NCBI RefSeq assembly: GCF_001968985.1
Contig: NZ_MOEN01000015.1
Coordinates: 1-35,248 of the forward strand
Length of the DNA: 35,248 nt
Direction: 5' to 3'
Origin: Desulfurobacterium indicum
GTDB lineage: Bacteria; Aquificota; Aquificia; Desulfurobacteriales; Desulfurobacteriaceae
A program made the position numbers and the translations under genes. This document shows, in pieces, positions 23,338-32,115 of the stretch. Position 1 is the first letter of the stretch. Each line of letters begins with the position of its first letter. The notes beneath the pieces were generated by a model. The model was not told the origin of the DNA, ran no database searches, and saw nothing but the letters and a program-made list of their open reading frames with translations.

Positions 23338-24926
23338 AAAATCTCTCAATTGAAGCAAAAGTAGGTGCCTTTGTGATTGCAGGCCTTGTAGGACTGGGAG
23401 TTATTGCTACCACAATAGAACCGCTTAAATACAGTACAAAAAAGGTAACAAGCTACTATTACATAATATTTGACAACGTTGCAGGACTTGCGAAAGAAGC
23501 TCCTGTCATGGTTGCCGGTGTTCGCGTCGGAAAAGTCGACGACATAGAAGTCCTTCCTAATGGAAAAGCAAAGGTAAAAATCGTATTCACAAAGAAAGTG
23601 ACGCTCCACCGTGACGCCTATGCAATCATAGAAACCATGGGGCTAATGGGCGAAAAATATGTAGAAGTTATACCTGGCTCGGAAAACACACCTGTCCTTG
23701 CATCCGGAGCCACCATAACAAGAGGAAAATCAACAATATCCACCGATCAGCTAATGATAAAAATTTACGAAACAGTTGATGCTCTTAACAAATCATTGAT
23801 AACACCAGACGGGAAAAACAGAATAGCAATGCTACTTGACCAGATCACAAAATTAACGAAAGAGGTGACAGCAACTGTTGAGGATAACAGAGAAAACCTT
23901 CGGAAACTTGCTCAGAATCTTGCTTCTCTCTCAGACTTTCTTAAAAGTGATATTCCCGAAATTGCAGAAAACCTGAAATCTCTATCTGCACAGCTCAATG
24001 AAATAGTTGTAGAAAATAGAGGAGACATAAGAGACATAGTTAAAAACCTGAAAACATCTTCCGAAGAAGCACCTCAGCTGGTGGCAGAGGCGAAAAATAT
24101 TGCAGATAAGATAAATGCAACCATATCTCAAATAAACAAACTGCTGAGCGGTAGAAATGAAGAAAACATTGAAGCAGCAATTGAAAACGTTAAAAAATCA
24201 ACGGAAAATCTCAACGAACTTATCAAGAAACTTCAAAAAGGCAACGGCACGATCGCAAAGATCATAAATGACGATACTCTCTACAAAAATCTCACCAGTG
24301 CCGCTCACGCTCTCGGAAAGCTGGCTGATAAATTCGAACAGACAAAGGTTTACATAGGTTTCAGAGGAGATGTAAACACTGCAACCGGAAATTCAAGAGG
24401 CGGCATATCTTTAAAAATCGTTCCTGAATCAAAGGACAGATACTACCTGTTTGAAGTCGTTGCAGACTCTCACGGAAAGATAGATCACACAACCTATTAT
24501 ATAACAAACGCCGCCGGTTCCGTATCTGTTCAGGAAGAGGTTAAACAAAGTTTTGATACAGAATTTACCCTCCAATACGCAAGAATCTTTAACGATCCGT
24601 TCTTCCTGAAAAATGGAAAGTGGGTGCTCAGAGGCGGTATTATAGAAACGACCGCCGGCGGTGGAGTCGATTACCTCTTCCCAGATAAGAAATGGAAACT
24701 ATATTCATCCATCTGGGATATAGACAGAAAAGATGGTTACGGGAAGCAACTCCCGCCCCATCTACGGGTAGGTCTTTCCTACAACATAAACAAAAACTGG
24801 TATCTTTACTTTGGTGGCGACGAACTTCTCTATAACAAATGGCGCGGATTCTTTATCGGAAGCGGCCTTGTATTCGGAGACGATGACGTCAAATATTTGA
24901 TGGGATCAATGCCATCTCTAAAATAG
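23334..24926 (+). CDS. MlaD-like MCE-domain protein with long coiled coil and beta-rich C-terminal domain
   Basis: This 530-residue protein is far longer than MlaD of E. coli (about 180). A single N-terminal anchor (9-28) leads to one MCE domain (about 38-115, with NVAGLAKEAPVMVAGVRVG). A helical region rich in heptads follows (about 145-345). The last ~185 residues alternate aromatic and polar residues in short strands (KWKLYSSIWDIDRKDGYGK, then NINKNWYLYFGGDELLYN) like an outer-membrane beta-barrel or lectin-like sheet. It may span the periplasm and touch the outer membrane. The barrel reading is inference. Confidence 0.82.
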   Translation: MKNLSIEAKVGAFVIAGLVGLGVIATTIEPLKYSTKKVTSYYYIIFDNVAGLAKEAPVMVAGVRVGKVDDIEVLPNGKAKVKIVFTKKVTLHRDAYAIIETMGLMGEKYVEVIPGSENTPVLASGATITRGKSTISTDQLMIKIYETVDALNKSLITPDGKNRIAMLLDQITKLTKEVTATVEDNRENLRKLAQNLASLSDFLKSDIPEIAENLKSLSAQLNEIVVENRGDIRDIVKNLKTSSEEAPQLVAEAKNIADKINATISQINKLLSGRNEENIEAAIENVKKSTENLNELIKKLQKGNGTIAKIINDDTLYKNLTSAAHALGKLADKFEQTKVYIGFRGDVNTATGNSRGGISLKIVPESKDRYYLFEVVADSHGKIDHTTYYITNAAGSVSVQEEVKQSFDTEFTLQYARIFNDPFFLKNGKWVLRGGIIETTAGGGVDYLFPDKKWKLYSSIWDIDRKDGYGKQLPPHLRVGLSYNINKNWYLYFGGDELLYNKWRGFFIGSGLVFGDDDVKYLMGSMPSLK

Positions 24927-24936
24927 GAGATAAACA

Positions 24937-25554
24937 ATGATAGCAGTCATAGATTACGGTATGGGAAATTTAAGAAGTGTTAGCAAAGCGGTTGAATATG
25001 TTGGCGGTAACGTTATTATCACCGACAATAAAGAAAAAATAAAAGATGCCGAAGCCATAATTCTTCCTGGAGTAGGAGCCTTTAGAGATGCCGTTAAAAA
25101 TCTCAAAGAAAGAGGTCTCTGGGAAACAGTAACAATAGAAGTAAAAAAAGGCAAACCTTTTCTGGGTATATGTCTTGGACTCCACCTTCTCTTTGAAAAA
25201 GGATACGAATTCGGTGAAGAAGATGGTCTCGGAATAATAAAAGGAAAGGTGGTAAGATTTGATCTCCCTCACGACTACAAAATCCCTCACATGGGTTGGA
25301 ATCAGGTTTCAATAAAGAAAAACTCCTCTTTCCTTGAGAGAATAAAAGAAGGTGAATTCTTCTATTTTGTTCACTCTTATTACGTAAAACCGGAAGACAA
25401 ATCGGTAATTCTCACAACAACCGACTACGGAATAGAGTTTGTATCATCCATTGAAAAAGACAACGTAATAGCAACACAATTCCATCCAGAAAAAAGCCAG
25501 AAAGCAGGACTTAAACTTCTATCTAACTTTCTTAAACTGGTAAGGACAAGCTAA
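24937..25554 (+). CDS. hisH: imidazole glycerol phosphate synthase, glutaminase subunit
   Basis: HisH frees ammonia from glutamine and channels it to HisF in histidine synthesis. The 205-residue class I glutaminase shows the triad C79 (FLGICLGLHLL), H173 and E175 (QFHPEKSQ). The oxyanion-strand segment ILPGVGAFRDA is also present. hisF is not adjacent, so his genes are dispersed. The stop shares a base with the rlmB start (TAATG). Confidence 0.95.
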   Translation: MIAVIDYGMGNLRSVSKAVEYVGGNVIITDNKEKIKDAEAIILPGVGAFRDAVKNLKERGLWETVTIEVKKGKPFLGICLGLHLLFEKGYEFGEEDGLGIIKGKVVRFDLPHDYKIPHMGWNQVSIKKNSSFLERIKEGEFFYFVHSYYVKPEDKSVILTTTDYGIEFVSSIEKDNVIATQFHPEKSQKAGLKLLSNFLKLVRTS

Positions 25555-26258
25555 TGGTTATCTATGGTGTAAACCCAATAATGGAAGCGCTAAGGGCAGA
25601 TTATCCGATACTCAAAGTTTATGTTGACGAAAAATTTAAGCACAGAGAAATCATTTCCCTTTTAAGAGGAAAAGGCATCAAAACGGTAAAAACCGGAAAG
25701 AAAAAACTCTCTGAAATTGCAGGAACCGATAAGCACCAAGGAATCGTAGCAATCGTTTCCCCTGTCGAACCAACGCCTTTCGAGGAACTTGTCGAAAAAA
25801 CAATAGCAACAAATGGATACTTGCTGTTTTTAGATCACGTAGAAGATCCTCACAATTTAGGAGCTATCTTCAGAAGTGCAGATGCGTTCGGAGCTTCAGG
25901 AATAGTTATTCCCAAAGACAGAAGTGCAACCATAACAGACACAGTGGTAAAATCCTCAACCGGTGCTGTATTTTACGTGCCTTTTGCCATAGTAAACAGC
26001 TTCCGCCAGAGTCTGTTTAACTTTAAAGAAAAAGGCGGCTGGCTGATAGGACTTGAATCCGGCGGAAAAGACATAAGCAGATACTCTTTTCCTTATCCAG
26101 TAGGGCTTGTCGCCGGTTCCGAAGGCAGAGGCATATCAAAACCTGTAAAAAAACTGCTGGACGACATCATAACCATACCGATGAAAGGACATGTTAACTC
26201 TTTAAACGTTTCCAATGCCGTAGCCATAGGATTATATTTATTATCAGTCAAAAAATAA
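25554..26258 (+). CDS. rlmB: TrmH/SpoU-family rRNA 2'-O-methyltransferase
   Basis: This 234-residue SPOUT enzyme probably makes 2'-O-methylguanosine in 23S rRNA. An N-terminal ribosome-binding domain starts IYGVNPIMEALRA. The three SpoU motifs are NLGAIFRSADAFGASG, VGLVAGSEGRGI and NSLNVSNAVAIGLYLL, which form the trefoil knot and SAM site. I use rlmB because the N-terminal domain fits; the exact nucleotide target is by family only. It is translationally coupled to hisH. Confidence 0.85.
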   Translation: MVIYGVNPIMEALRADYPILKVYVDEKFKHREIISLLRGKGIKTVKTGKKKLSEIAGTDKHQGIVAIVSPVEPTPFEELVEKTIATNGYLLFLDHVEDPHNLGAIFRSADAFGASGIVIPKDRSATITDTVVKSSTGAVFYVPFAIVNSFRQSLFNFKEKGGWLIGLESGGKDISRYSFPYPVGLVAGSEGRGISKPVKKLLDDIITIPMKGHVNSLNVSNAVAIGLYLLSVKK

Positions 26259-26269
26259 CGGAGGAAGTT

Positions 26270-26665
26270 ATGGAAAATCTGAAAGGAAAACTTGTATTCA
26301 TTCAAACAACAGCAGGAGAGGGCGTAATTCCATCTTCAGGTATCATAGGTATTTTAGATGAAATAGGGGATGATTACTTAAAAATCAAAGATGCCGGTAT
26401 GTTCGCCCTCATTCCTACATCTCAGGGAGCACAGGCTACCATAATGCCTGTAGATCCAACGGCTAACGAACCTGTTGATGCGTTTGTTATGAAATCTCAA
26501 ATAGTGACAATCGTTCCGGTAGGTGACAGATCCAGAATGAAAGAATTTCATCAGCAGTTCAAGGCTGCAGCTGCCGGAATAGAACTTCCATCAACTGGAC
26601 TTGACATTTCAAAGATTAAAGAATTTCCAAAAGGTGGACAGGGAGGAGGTATATCCTTAACTTGA
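26270..26665 (+). CDS. unknown small protein upstream of the NtrB-like kinase
   Basis: This 131-residue protein is not recognised. The first half reads as beta-strands (GKLVFIQTTAGEGV, GIIGILDEIGDDYLKI and IVTIVPVGD), perhaps an Sm- or SH3-like barrel. The second half has a helix (HQQFKAAAAG) and a Gly-rich end (KGGQGGGISLT). There is no signal peptide. A strong SD GGAGG precedes the ATG. Its stop overlaps the kinase start (TTGA), so the two are made together. It may modulate the kinase; that is inferred from position only. Confidence 0.65.
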   Translation: MENLKGKLVFIQTTAGEGVIPSSGIIGILDEIGDDYLKIKDAGMFALIPTSQGAQATIMPVDPTANEPVDAFVMKSQIVTIVPVGDRSRMKEFHQQFKAAAAGIELPSTGLDISKIKEFPKGGQGGGISLT

Positions 26666-27675
26666 AAAATCCAGAATTTTCAGACTTGATATTTTCTCTA
26701 CCCTTCCCGATTGCAGTATGCGACAGATCGGGAAGGGTTTTCTTTTTCAATCAAAAACTGGAAATGCTTCTGAACCGCTCAAGGAAATACCTTGAAGGTA
26801 AAAACATTTCAGAGATACTGTCTGCCGATTTAAAAAAATGGATAGACAAATGCATAACGGAAGGAATAGAAATTCACAATATAGAGGTAAACAGTTTTAT
26901 ACTTTCCATATCTCCGTTTTTCTCAGGAGAAGATATAAAAGGCGCCGTCGTGGCAGTTAAGAAAAAGAAAAATGAAAGCCCGACAGAGCATTTTGATATT
27001 TTTCTAAAAGGCATCTCCCACGAACTTAGAAATCCTCTAAGCGGAATGAAAGCCTCTGCAAAATTAATGTTAACATTGAAAATTTTTGACGAAGAATTAC
27101 TGGAAGTTATCCTTTCAGAAATAGAAAGGATAGAGAGGTTCCTCGATAGAATTTCCAAAAGTTTTGACTTTACAAGCTTAGAATGGTGCAAATACAACGT
27201 TCATCGACTCTTAAATGATGTTCTAAAAACATTCAAAACCGTATTTGAAGAAAAGAAAATTGAAATAGACAGACGGTTCGACCCGTCACTACCTGAAGTT
27301 TACATGGACAAAGACAGAATGTTTCAGGTTTTATCAAACCTTATTAAAAACAGCATAGAGGCACTGGAAAAGTCAAAAATCAGAAAAATAACGATAGAGA
27401 CAGGTTATGCCATTCAACCCAAAGGCTTTTACTTCATAAAAATAAAAGACACCGGCAGCGGTATGGAAAAAGAAGATCTTGAAAATCTTTTCACTCCGTT
27501 CTTCACAAAAGGAAAAGAGAAGGGAACAGGACTTGGAATGTATATTTCAAAAGAAATAGTTAGCAATCACGGTGGTAAAATAGAAGTTCAAAGTGAGAAA
27601 GGAAAAGGCACAACCGTATCCATCTACCTACCAATCGGAGATCTGAAAAACAATGGCAAGAATTTTAATAGCTGA
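26662..27675 (+). CDS. NtrB-like sensor histidine kinase
   Basis: This 337-residue cytoplasmic kinase has no membrane helix. A PAS domain lies at about 10-100 (FPIAVCDRSGRVFFFN). The phospho-acceptor His120 is in the HisKA box ISHELRNPLSGMK. The ATP-binding domain follows, with the N box NLIKNSIEALE, then DTGSGM and GTGLGMYISKEIV. It would phosphorylate the NtrC-like regulator encoded next, which it overlaps by 23 bases. The start is TTG. The GGAGGAGG further upstream is about 13 bases away, so coupling to the preceding gene may matter more. Confidence 0.88.
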   Translation: MKNPEFSDLIFSLPFPIAVCDRSGRVFFFNQKLEMLLNRSRKYLEGKNISEILSADLKKWIDKCITEGIEIHNIEVNSFILSISPFFSGEDIKGAVVAVKKKKNESPTEHFDIFLKGISHELRNPLSGMKASAKLMLTLKIFDEELLEVILSEIERIERFLDRISKSFDFTSLEWCKYNVHRLLNDVLKTFKTVFEEKKIEIDRRFDPSLPEVYMDKDRMFQVLSNLIKNSIEALEKSKIRKITIETGYAIQPKGFYFIKIKDTGSGMEKEDLENLFTPFFTKGKEKGTGLGMYISKEIVSNHGGKIEVQSEKGKGTTVSIYLPIGDLKNNGKNFNS

Positions 27676-29035
27676 CGACGAAAGAAACATAAGGCTGGTT
27701 TTAAAAAAATACCTTGAAACCCTCGGACACATCGTTTACGAGGCAGAAAACGGAAATCAGGCTCTTGAAATACTTAAAACAAAAAAACCGGACATGGCAT
27801 TTTTAGACATAAAAATGCCCGGAATAAGCGGCATAGAACTTCTATCCTACGAAAAGAACATTCCCAAAGTCATTCTCACAGCATACGGAACAATGGATTA
27901 CACGATAAAAGCCATAGACAAAGGAGCTGTTGAATACATCACCAAACCTTTCGAACTGGAAGAGATAAAAACAATCATCGACAAAATCACATTTTCAACA
28001 GAAAAAGAAGAACTTGACGTTATAGACGAAGACGCCATCATAGGCTCCAGCAAAAAGATGCAGGAAGTATTTAAATTAATAGGGAGAGTTGCCAGAACCG
28101 ATGCAACCGTACTCATAGTCGGTGAAAGTGGAACAGGCAAAGAGCTTGTAGCCAGGGCAATTCATAAGTATTCCAAAAGGGCAAATGGGCCTTTCGTTGC
28201 CATAAATTGCGCCGCCCTCCCGACAAACCTGTTAGAAGCCGAACTGTTCGGATACGAAAAAGGAGCATTCACAGGTGCAACTTCAAGAAAGAAAGGGTTT
28301 TTCGAACAGGCACACGGAGGAACGCTATTCCTTGACGAAATAGGAGAAATTGAACTTCCCCTTCAATCAAAACTATTAAGAGCAATACAGGAAAAAGAGA
28401 TAAGACGGCTTGGAGGAGATGCACCGATAAAGGTTGATGTGAGAATAGTTGCAGCCACAAACAGAAATCTTGAAAAAGAAGTAAAAAAAGGACGTTTCAG
28501 AGAAGACCTCTTTTACAGACTTAACGTCTTAAAAATAGAGCTCCCGCCACTAAGAGAACGGAAAGAAGACATAATTCCCCTTACAAACTTCTTCATAAAA
28601 AAATTCTCAAAGGAATTCAAGCTTCCGATAAAACAGTTAACAGAAAGGGCAAAGAAATGGTTATATTCCTATGATTTTCCAGGAAACGTCAGAGAACTTG
28701 AGAACATGATACTTAAAGCAATGCTCCTTTCTCCGATTGATATAATAGATATTAACGACCTTCTGACAGAAAAACAGGAAGAAAAAGCGCCTAATCTACA
28801 AGAAGCCATAAGAGAATTTGTAACTTACGTATTCACGGTAGAGCAAAAAGACAAAAACAATCTTTACGACATAGTAATGAAAAGCGCGGAGAAAATACTC
28901 ATAACGGAAGTTTTAAAACATACCAACTGGAATCAGGTAAAAGCTGCAAGAACACTTGGCATACACAGAAACACCCTTAGAGCAAAAATCAAAGAACTCG
29001 GAATAGAAATCCCCCGCAAAAAGCATAAATTCTAA
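27653..29035 (+). CDS. NtrC-family sigma-54-dependent response regulator
   Basis: This 460-residue transcription activator has a receiver domain (acid pocket DD at 8-9, phospho-site D52, K98). An AAA+ domain follows with Walker A GESGTGKE (157-164), the sigma-54 loop GAFTGA (204-209) and Walker [11 protein letters not shown] Fis-type helix-turn-helix lies near the end ([20 protein letters not shown]). It opens sigma-54 promoters when phosphorylated. Its targets are unknown, and I see no clear -24/-12 promoter in the window. NtrC versus another NtrC-family member cannot be decided because no nitrogen genes are nearby. Confidence 0.92.
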   Translation: MARILIADDERNIRLVLKKYLETLGHIVYEAENGNQALEILKTKKPDMAFLDIKMPGISGIELLSYEKNIPKVILTAYGTMDYTIKAIDKGAVEYITKPFELEEIKTIIDKITFSTEKEELDVIDEDAIIGSSKKMQEVFKLIGRVARTDATVLIVGESGTGKELVARAIHKYSKRANGPFVAINCAALPTNLLEAELFGYEKGAFTGATSRKKGFFEQAHGGTLFLDEIGEIELPLQSKLLRAIQEKEIRRLGGDAPIKVDVRIVAATNRNLEKEVKKGRFREDLFYRLNVLKIELPPLRERKEDIIPLTNFFIKKFSKEFKLPIKQLTERAKKWLYSYDFPGNVRELENMILKAMLLSPIDIIDINDLLTEKQEEKAPNLQEAIREFVTYVFTVEQKDKNNLYDIVMKSAEKILITEVLKHTNWNQVKAARTLGIHRNTLRAKIKELGIEIPRKKHKF

Positions 29036-29070
29036 ATGTCAAAATCACAAAATTTATAAGGAGTGCGATG

Positions 29071-30333
29071 ATGGGAATGACAATAACTCAAAAAATCTTA
29101 GCCGAGCATGCTGGCAAAGAAGAAGTCCACCCCGGCGAATTGATAATGTGTAAGGTAGATATCGCTCTTGCAAATGACGTTACAGCACCTATTGCAATCA
29201 AAAGAATAAAAGAGTTAGGTGCGGAAAAGGTATTTGACAAAGATAAAATAGCTCTCGTTCCGGACCACTTTACTCCGGCAAAAGACATAAAGTCTGCCGA
29301 ACAGGTAAAAATGATGAGAGATTTTGCAAAAGAGTTCAACATTACCCACTTCTGGAACGAAGGAAGAGTCGGTGTAGAACACGCCCTCCTTCCAGAGCAA
29401 GGTGTTGTTGTTCCCGGCGATGTTGTAATCGGAGCAGACTCACACACCTGTACATACGGCGCTATCGGTGCATTCTCAACAGGCGTCGGTTCAACCGACA
29501 TGGCTTACGCATGGCTAACAGGAGAGGTATGGTTCAAAGTCCCAGAACAGATAAAGTTTATCTACTACGGAAAGAGACAAAAATGGGTCTCTGGAAAAGA
29601 CCTTATCCTTTATGTAATAGGAATGATAGGTGTTGACGGCGCCCTTTACAAAACGATGGAACACACAGGTGAAGCCATAAGAGAACTTCCTATAGATGAC
29701 AGATTTACGATTTGCAATATGGCAATCGAAGCAGGCGCCAAAAACGGCATAATAGAACCTGACGAAATTACACTTGAATACGTTAAAAATAGAGCTAAAA
29801 GACCTTTCAAATTCTACAAGAGTGATCCTGATGCAGAATATTCAGAAATCTACGAAATTGACGTTTCAAAAATAGAACCTCAAGTTGCGTTCCCTCACCT
29901 CCCTTCAAATACCCGTCCAGTAACAGAATCTACACACGTTACCATTGACCAGGTCGTCATCGGTTCATGCACAAACGGAAGGATAACAGACCTTAGAATA
30001 GCTGCTGAAATTCTCAAAGGTAAAAAGGTCAACCCGAACGTAAGATGTATCGTAATTCCTGCAACTCAGGAAATCTACAAGCAGGCAGCAGATGAAGGCT
30101 TAATTGATATCTTCATCGACGCCGAATGCGTGGTTTCAACACCTACGTGTGGACCGTGCCTCGGCGGACATATGGGTATTCTTGCAAAAGGCGAAAGAGC
30201 GGTCGCCACAACAAACAGAAACTTCGTCGGAAGAATGGGACATCCTGAAAGTGAAGTTTACCTTGCTTCTCCTGCCGTTGCAGCAGCATCAGCTATTCTT
30301 GGCAGAATTGCTCACCCTGACGAAGTTCTTTAA
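29071..30333 (+). CDS. leuC: 3-isopropylmalate dehydratase large subunit
   Basis: LeuC isomerises isopropylmalate in leucine synthesis and holds a 4Fe-4S cluster. The cluster cysteines are in IGSCTNGRI and in the [11 protein letters not shown] box. [15 protein letters not shown] is the substrate and cluster region. The 420-residue length matches the short LeuC/HacA type of thermophiles and archaea rather than the ~465-residue enterobacterial type, so homoaconitase-like activity cannot be fully excluded. The small subunit leuD is not adjacent. An AAGGAG lies 7 bases before this ATG; an ATG three bases earlier (29068) is possible. A terminator follows. Confidence 0.9.
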   Translation: MGMTITQKILAEHAGKEEVHPGELIMCKVDIALANDVTAPIAIKRIKELGAEKVFDKDKIALVPDHFTPAKDIKSAEQVKMMRDFAKEFNITHFWNEGRVGVEHALLPEQGVVVPGDVVIGADSHTCTYGAIGAFSTGVGSTDMAYAWLTGEVWFKVPEQIKFIYYGKRQKWVSGKDLILYVIGMIGVDGALYKTMEHTGEAIRELPIDDRFTICNMAIEAGAKNGIIEPDEITLEYVKNRAKRPFKFYKSDPDAEYSEIYEIDVSKIEPQVAFPHLPSNTRPVTESTHVTIDQVVIGSCTNGRITDLRIAAEILKGKKVNPNVRCIVIPATQEIYKQAADEGLIDIFIDAECVVSTPTCGPCLGGHMGILAKGERAVATTNRNFVGRMGHPESEVYLASPAVAAASAILGRIAHPDEVL

Positions 30334-30343
30334 AAATTCAATC

Positions 30344-30375
30344 GCCGGGGAATTCCCCGGCTTATCTTCTCTTTT
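30344..30375 (+). terminator. terminator after leuC
   Basis: An 18-base perfect palindrome GCCGGGGAATTCCCCGGC (30344-30361) is followed by TTATCTTCTCTTTT. It lies 10 bases after the leuC stop and just before the AK6-like gene, so it may only partly stop readthrough. Confidence 0.8.
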
Positions 30376-30388
30376 CTTGGAGGGGGCA

Positions 30389-30892
30389 TTGCGAATAACA
30401 ATCACAGGAACGCCAGGTACGGGGAAAAGTACAGTCGCTCAAATACTCTCTAAAAAACTATCTCTTCCGCTGTACAACTTAAGCGATCTTATAAAAAAGG
30501 AAAAACTTTACACCAGTTACGACGAAAAAAGAGACGCATTTATCGTAGATATTGAAAAATTAAAAGAGTTTTTCGAAGAAAAAAAAGATTTTATAGCAGA
30601 AGGACTTATCGCCCACTACATACCTTCAGATGTTATCGTGATTTTACGGGCAAAACCGGAAGTTATCATCTCAAGACTCAAAGAGAGAAATTATCCTCAG
30701 GAAAAGCTTAATGAAAATGCCGAATCTGAAAGAATCGCATTCTGCGCAAATGAAGTTTTCGAACTCAGACCAGCACCTGTCACAATTCACGTAGATACAA
30801 GCACCAGAAAGCCTGAAGAAGTTGCAGATGTTATAATAGAAGGAATTAAAGAAGGCGGCTTGATAGAGGAGATAGACTGGCTGGAGGATTAA
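30389..30892 (+). CDS. AK6/Fap7-like adenylate kinase family protein
   Basis: This 167-residue P-loop kinase opens RITITGTPGTGKSTV. It shows the layout of archaeal and eukaryotic AK6 (Fap7): a Leu-rich segment before YDEKRDAFIVDIEKL, then FIAEGLIAHYIPSDVIVILR, RLKERNYPQEKLNENAESE and VHVDTS-like end strands. It is a small NMP kinase or ATPase; eukaryotic AK6 acts in ribosome assembly. I start at the TTG at 30389 because GGAGGGGG lies directly before it and the P-loop follows at once. The open frame runs further upstream to 30104, but that would overlap leuC in another frame. The stop shares a base with pgi. Confidence 0.78.
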   Translation: MRITITGTPGTGKSTVAQILSKKLSLPLYNLSDLIKKEKLYTSYDEKRDAFIVDIEKLKEFFEEKKDFIAEGLIAHYIPSDVIVILRAKPEVIISRLKERNYPQEKLNENAESERIAFCANEVFELRPAPVTIHVDTSTRKPEEVADVIIEGIKEGGLIEEIDWLED

Positions 30893-32115
30893 TGGGGTAT
30901 TTAAAATATGACATCAGCGGACTTAATTTCAATCCAAATAACTTAGAAAAAGAAATAACAAAAATCAAAAAAACCTTAGAAATAAATAAAAAAAATATGC
31001 CGTTTCTCTCCTGCTTCTCAACCAGGGTAAAAAAGATAAAAGAAACCTTAAGACGTTTCAAAATGGATTTTGACAATATGTTTGTAATAGGTATAGGTGG
31101 ATCTTCCCTTGGCATACAGGCGATATATGAAGCCATACACGGAAAGTATAAAATAGGTGGAAGGAAGCTCTACTTTCTTGAAAACATAGACCCTTTTAAC
31201 ATACACCAGATATTTCAGAATGCTCCATGGGACAGAACTGTTTACTGTGTTATCAGTAAATCGGGTAAAACGCTGGAAACAATTTCAATAATGAACCTCG
31301 TTCTTCACGAAATGAAAAGGAGGGGGTTCAGAGACCTGAATCGGCGATTCATCTTCATATCAGGCGAAAACACTCCGCTTCACAAATTGTCAAAAGAGCT
31401 AAACGCTCCATTTTTCCAGATACCGAAAAGTATCGGAGGAAGATTTTCTGTCCTGACACCGGTAGGGCTTGTTCCTTCAGAATTTGTTGACATAGACCCT
31501 TACGCTCTGCTTGGCGGTGCGATGGAAACGGTCGAAGAGATAATAAGAGAGCCCCTCCATCCGTCTCTTGTGTCCGTGTTTACCCAATACATTAATTACA
31601 AAGATGGAAGGAACATAGCAGTTTTGATGCCTTACTCTGACTCTCTCCGAAAATTTTCTGATTGGTGGGTGCAACTCTGGGCTGAAAGTCTCGGCAAAGA
31701 CGGAAAAGGGCAGACACCTCTTCCGGCCGTCGGAACTGTTGACCAGCACTCGCTACTCCAGCTTTTCATTGACGGTCCCGACGACAAGTTTTACCAATTT
31801 ATAAAACTTAAAAGTTACGGCAGTAATTTTGTCCTTCCAGAAAAAACAGAAATTCTCGACTTTATAGGAGGAAAAACCGTCTCCGAAATTGTCCATGCCG
31901 AATTTGAAGGAACGGTGGAATCCCTTAAAATGAAAAAACGGCCTATGTGCACGATAGAAATAGACAGAATTACACCTGAGGCCATTGGCGCTCTTTTCAT
32001 AGTTTTCATGATAAAAACGGCAATAATGGCACATCTTATAGGTGTAAACCCTTACGGGCAACCGGGTGTTGAAATAGGAAAGAAAATAGCAAAAGAAAAA
32101 TTAGGCGGTAGTTAA
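30892..32115 (+). CDS. pgi: glucose-6-phosphate isomerase
   Basis: PGI interconverts glucose-6-phosphate and fructose-6-phosphate. The 407-residue protein is shorter than the ~550-residue enterobacterial form but carries the SIS-fold motifs: VIGIGGSSLG, the phosphate loop SKSGKTLET, and the signature GGRFSVLTPVGL. The late NPYGQPGVEIGKK segment is the catalytic-Lys region. Its TAATG overlaps link it to the AK6-like gene before and rsmB after. Confidence 0.95.
   Translation: MGYLKYDISGLNFNPNNLEKEITKIKKTLEINKKNMPFLSCFSTRVKKIKETLRRFKMDFDNMFVIGIGGSSLGIQAIYEAIHGKYKIGGRKLYFLENIDPFNIHQIFQNAPWDRTVYCVISKSGKTLETISIMNLVLHEMKRRGFRDLNRRFIFISGENTPLHKLSKELNAPFFQIPKSIGGRFSVLTPVGLVPSEFVDIDPYALLGGAMETVEEIIREPLHPSLVSVFTQYINYKDGRNIAVLMPYSDSLRKFSDWWVQLWAESLGKDGKGQTPLPAVGTVDQHSLLQLFIDGPDDKFYQFIKLKSYGSNFVLPEKTEILDFIGGKTVSEIVHAEFEGTVESLKMKKRPMCTIEIDRITPEAIGALFIVFMIKTAIMAHLIGVNPYGQPGVEIGKKIAKEKLGGS

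Noticed and set aside
26200-29070. sigma-54 promoter near the NtrC-like gene
   Set aside because: No TGGC-N8-TGC-like site with correct spacing stands before a gene start.
30104-30388. long upstream extension of the AK6-like frame
   Set aside because: It runs inside leuC in another frame and across a terminator; the SD and P-loop fix the start at 30389.
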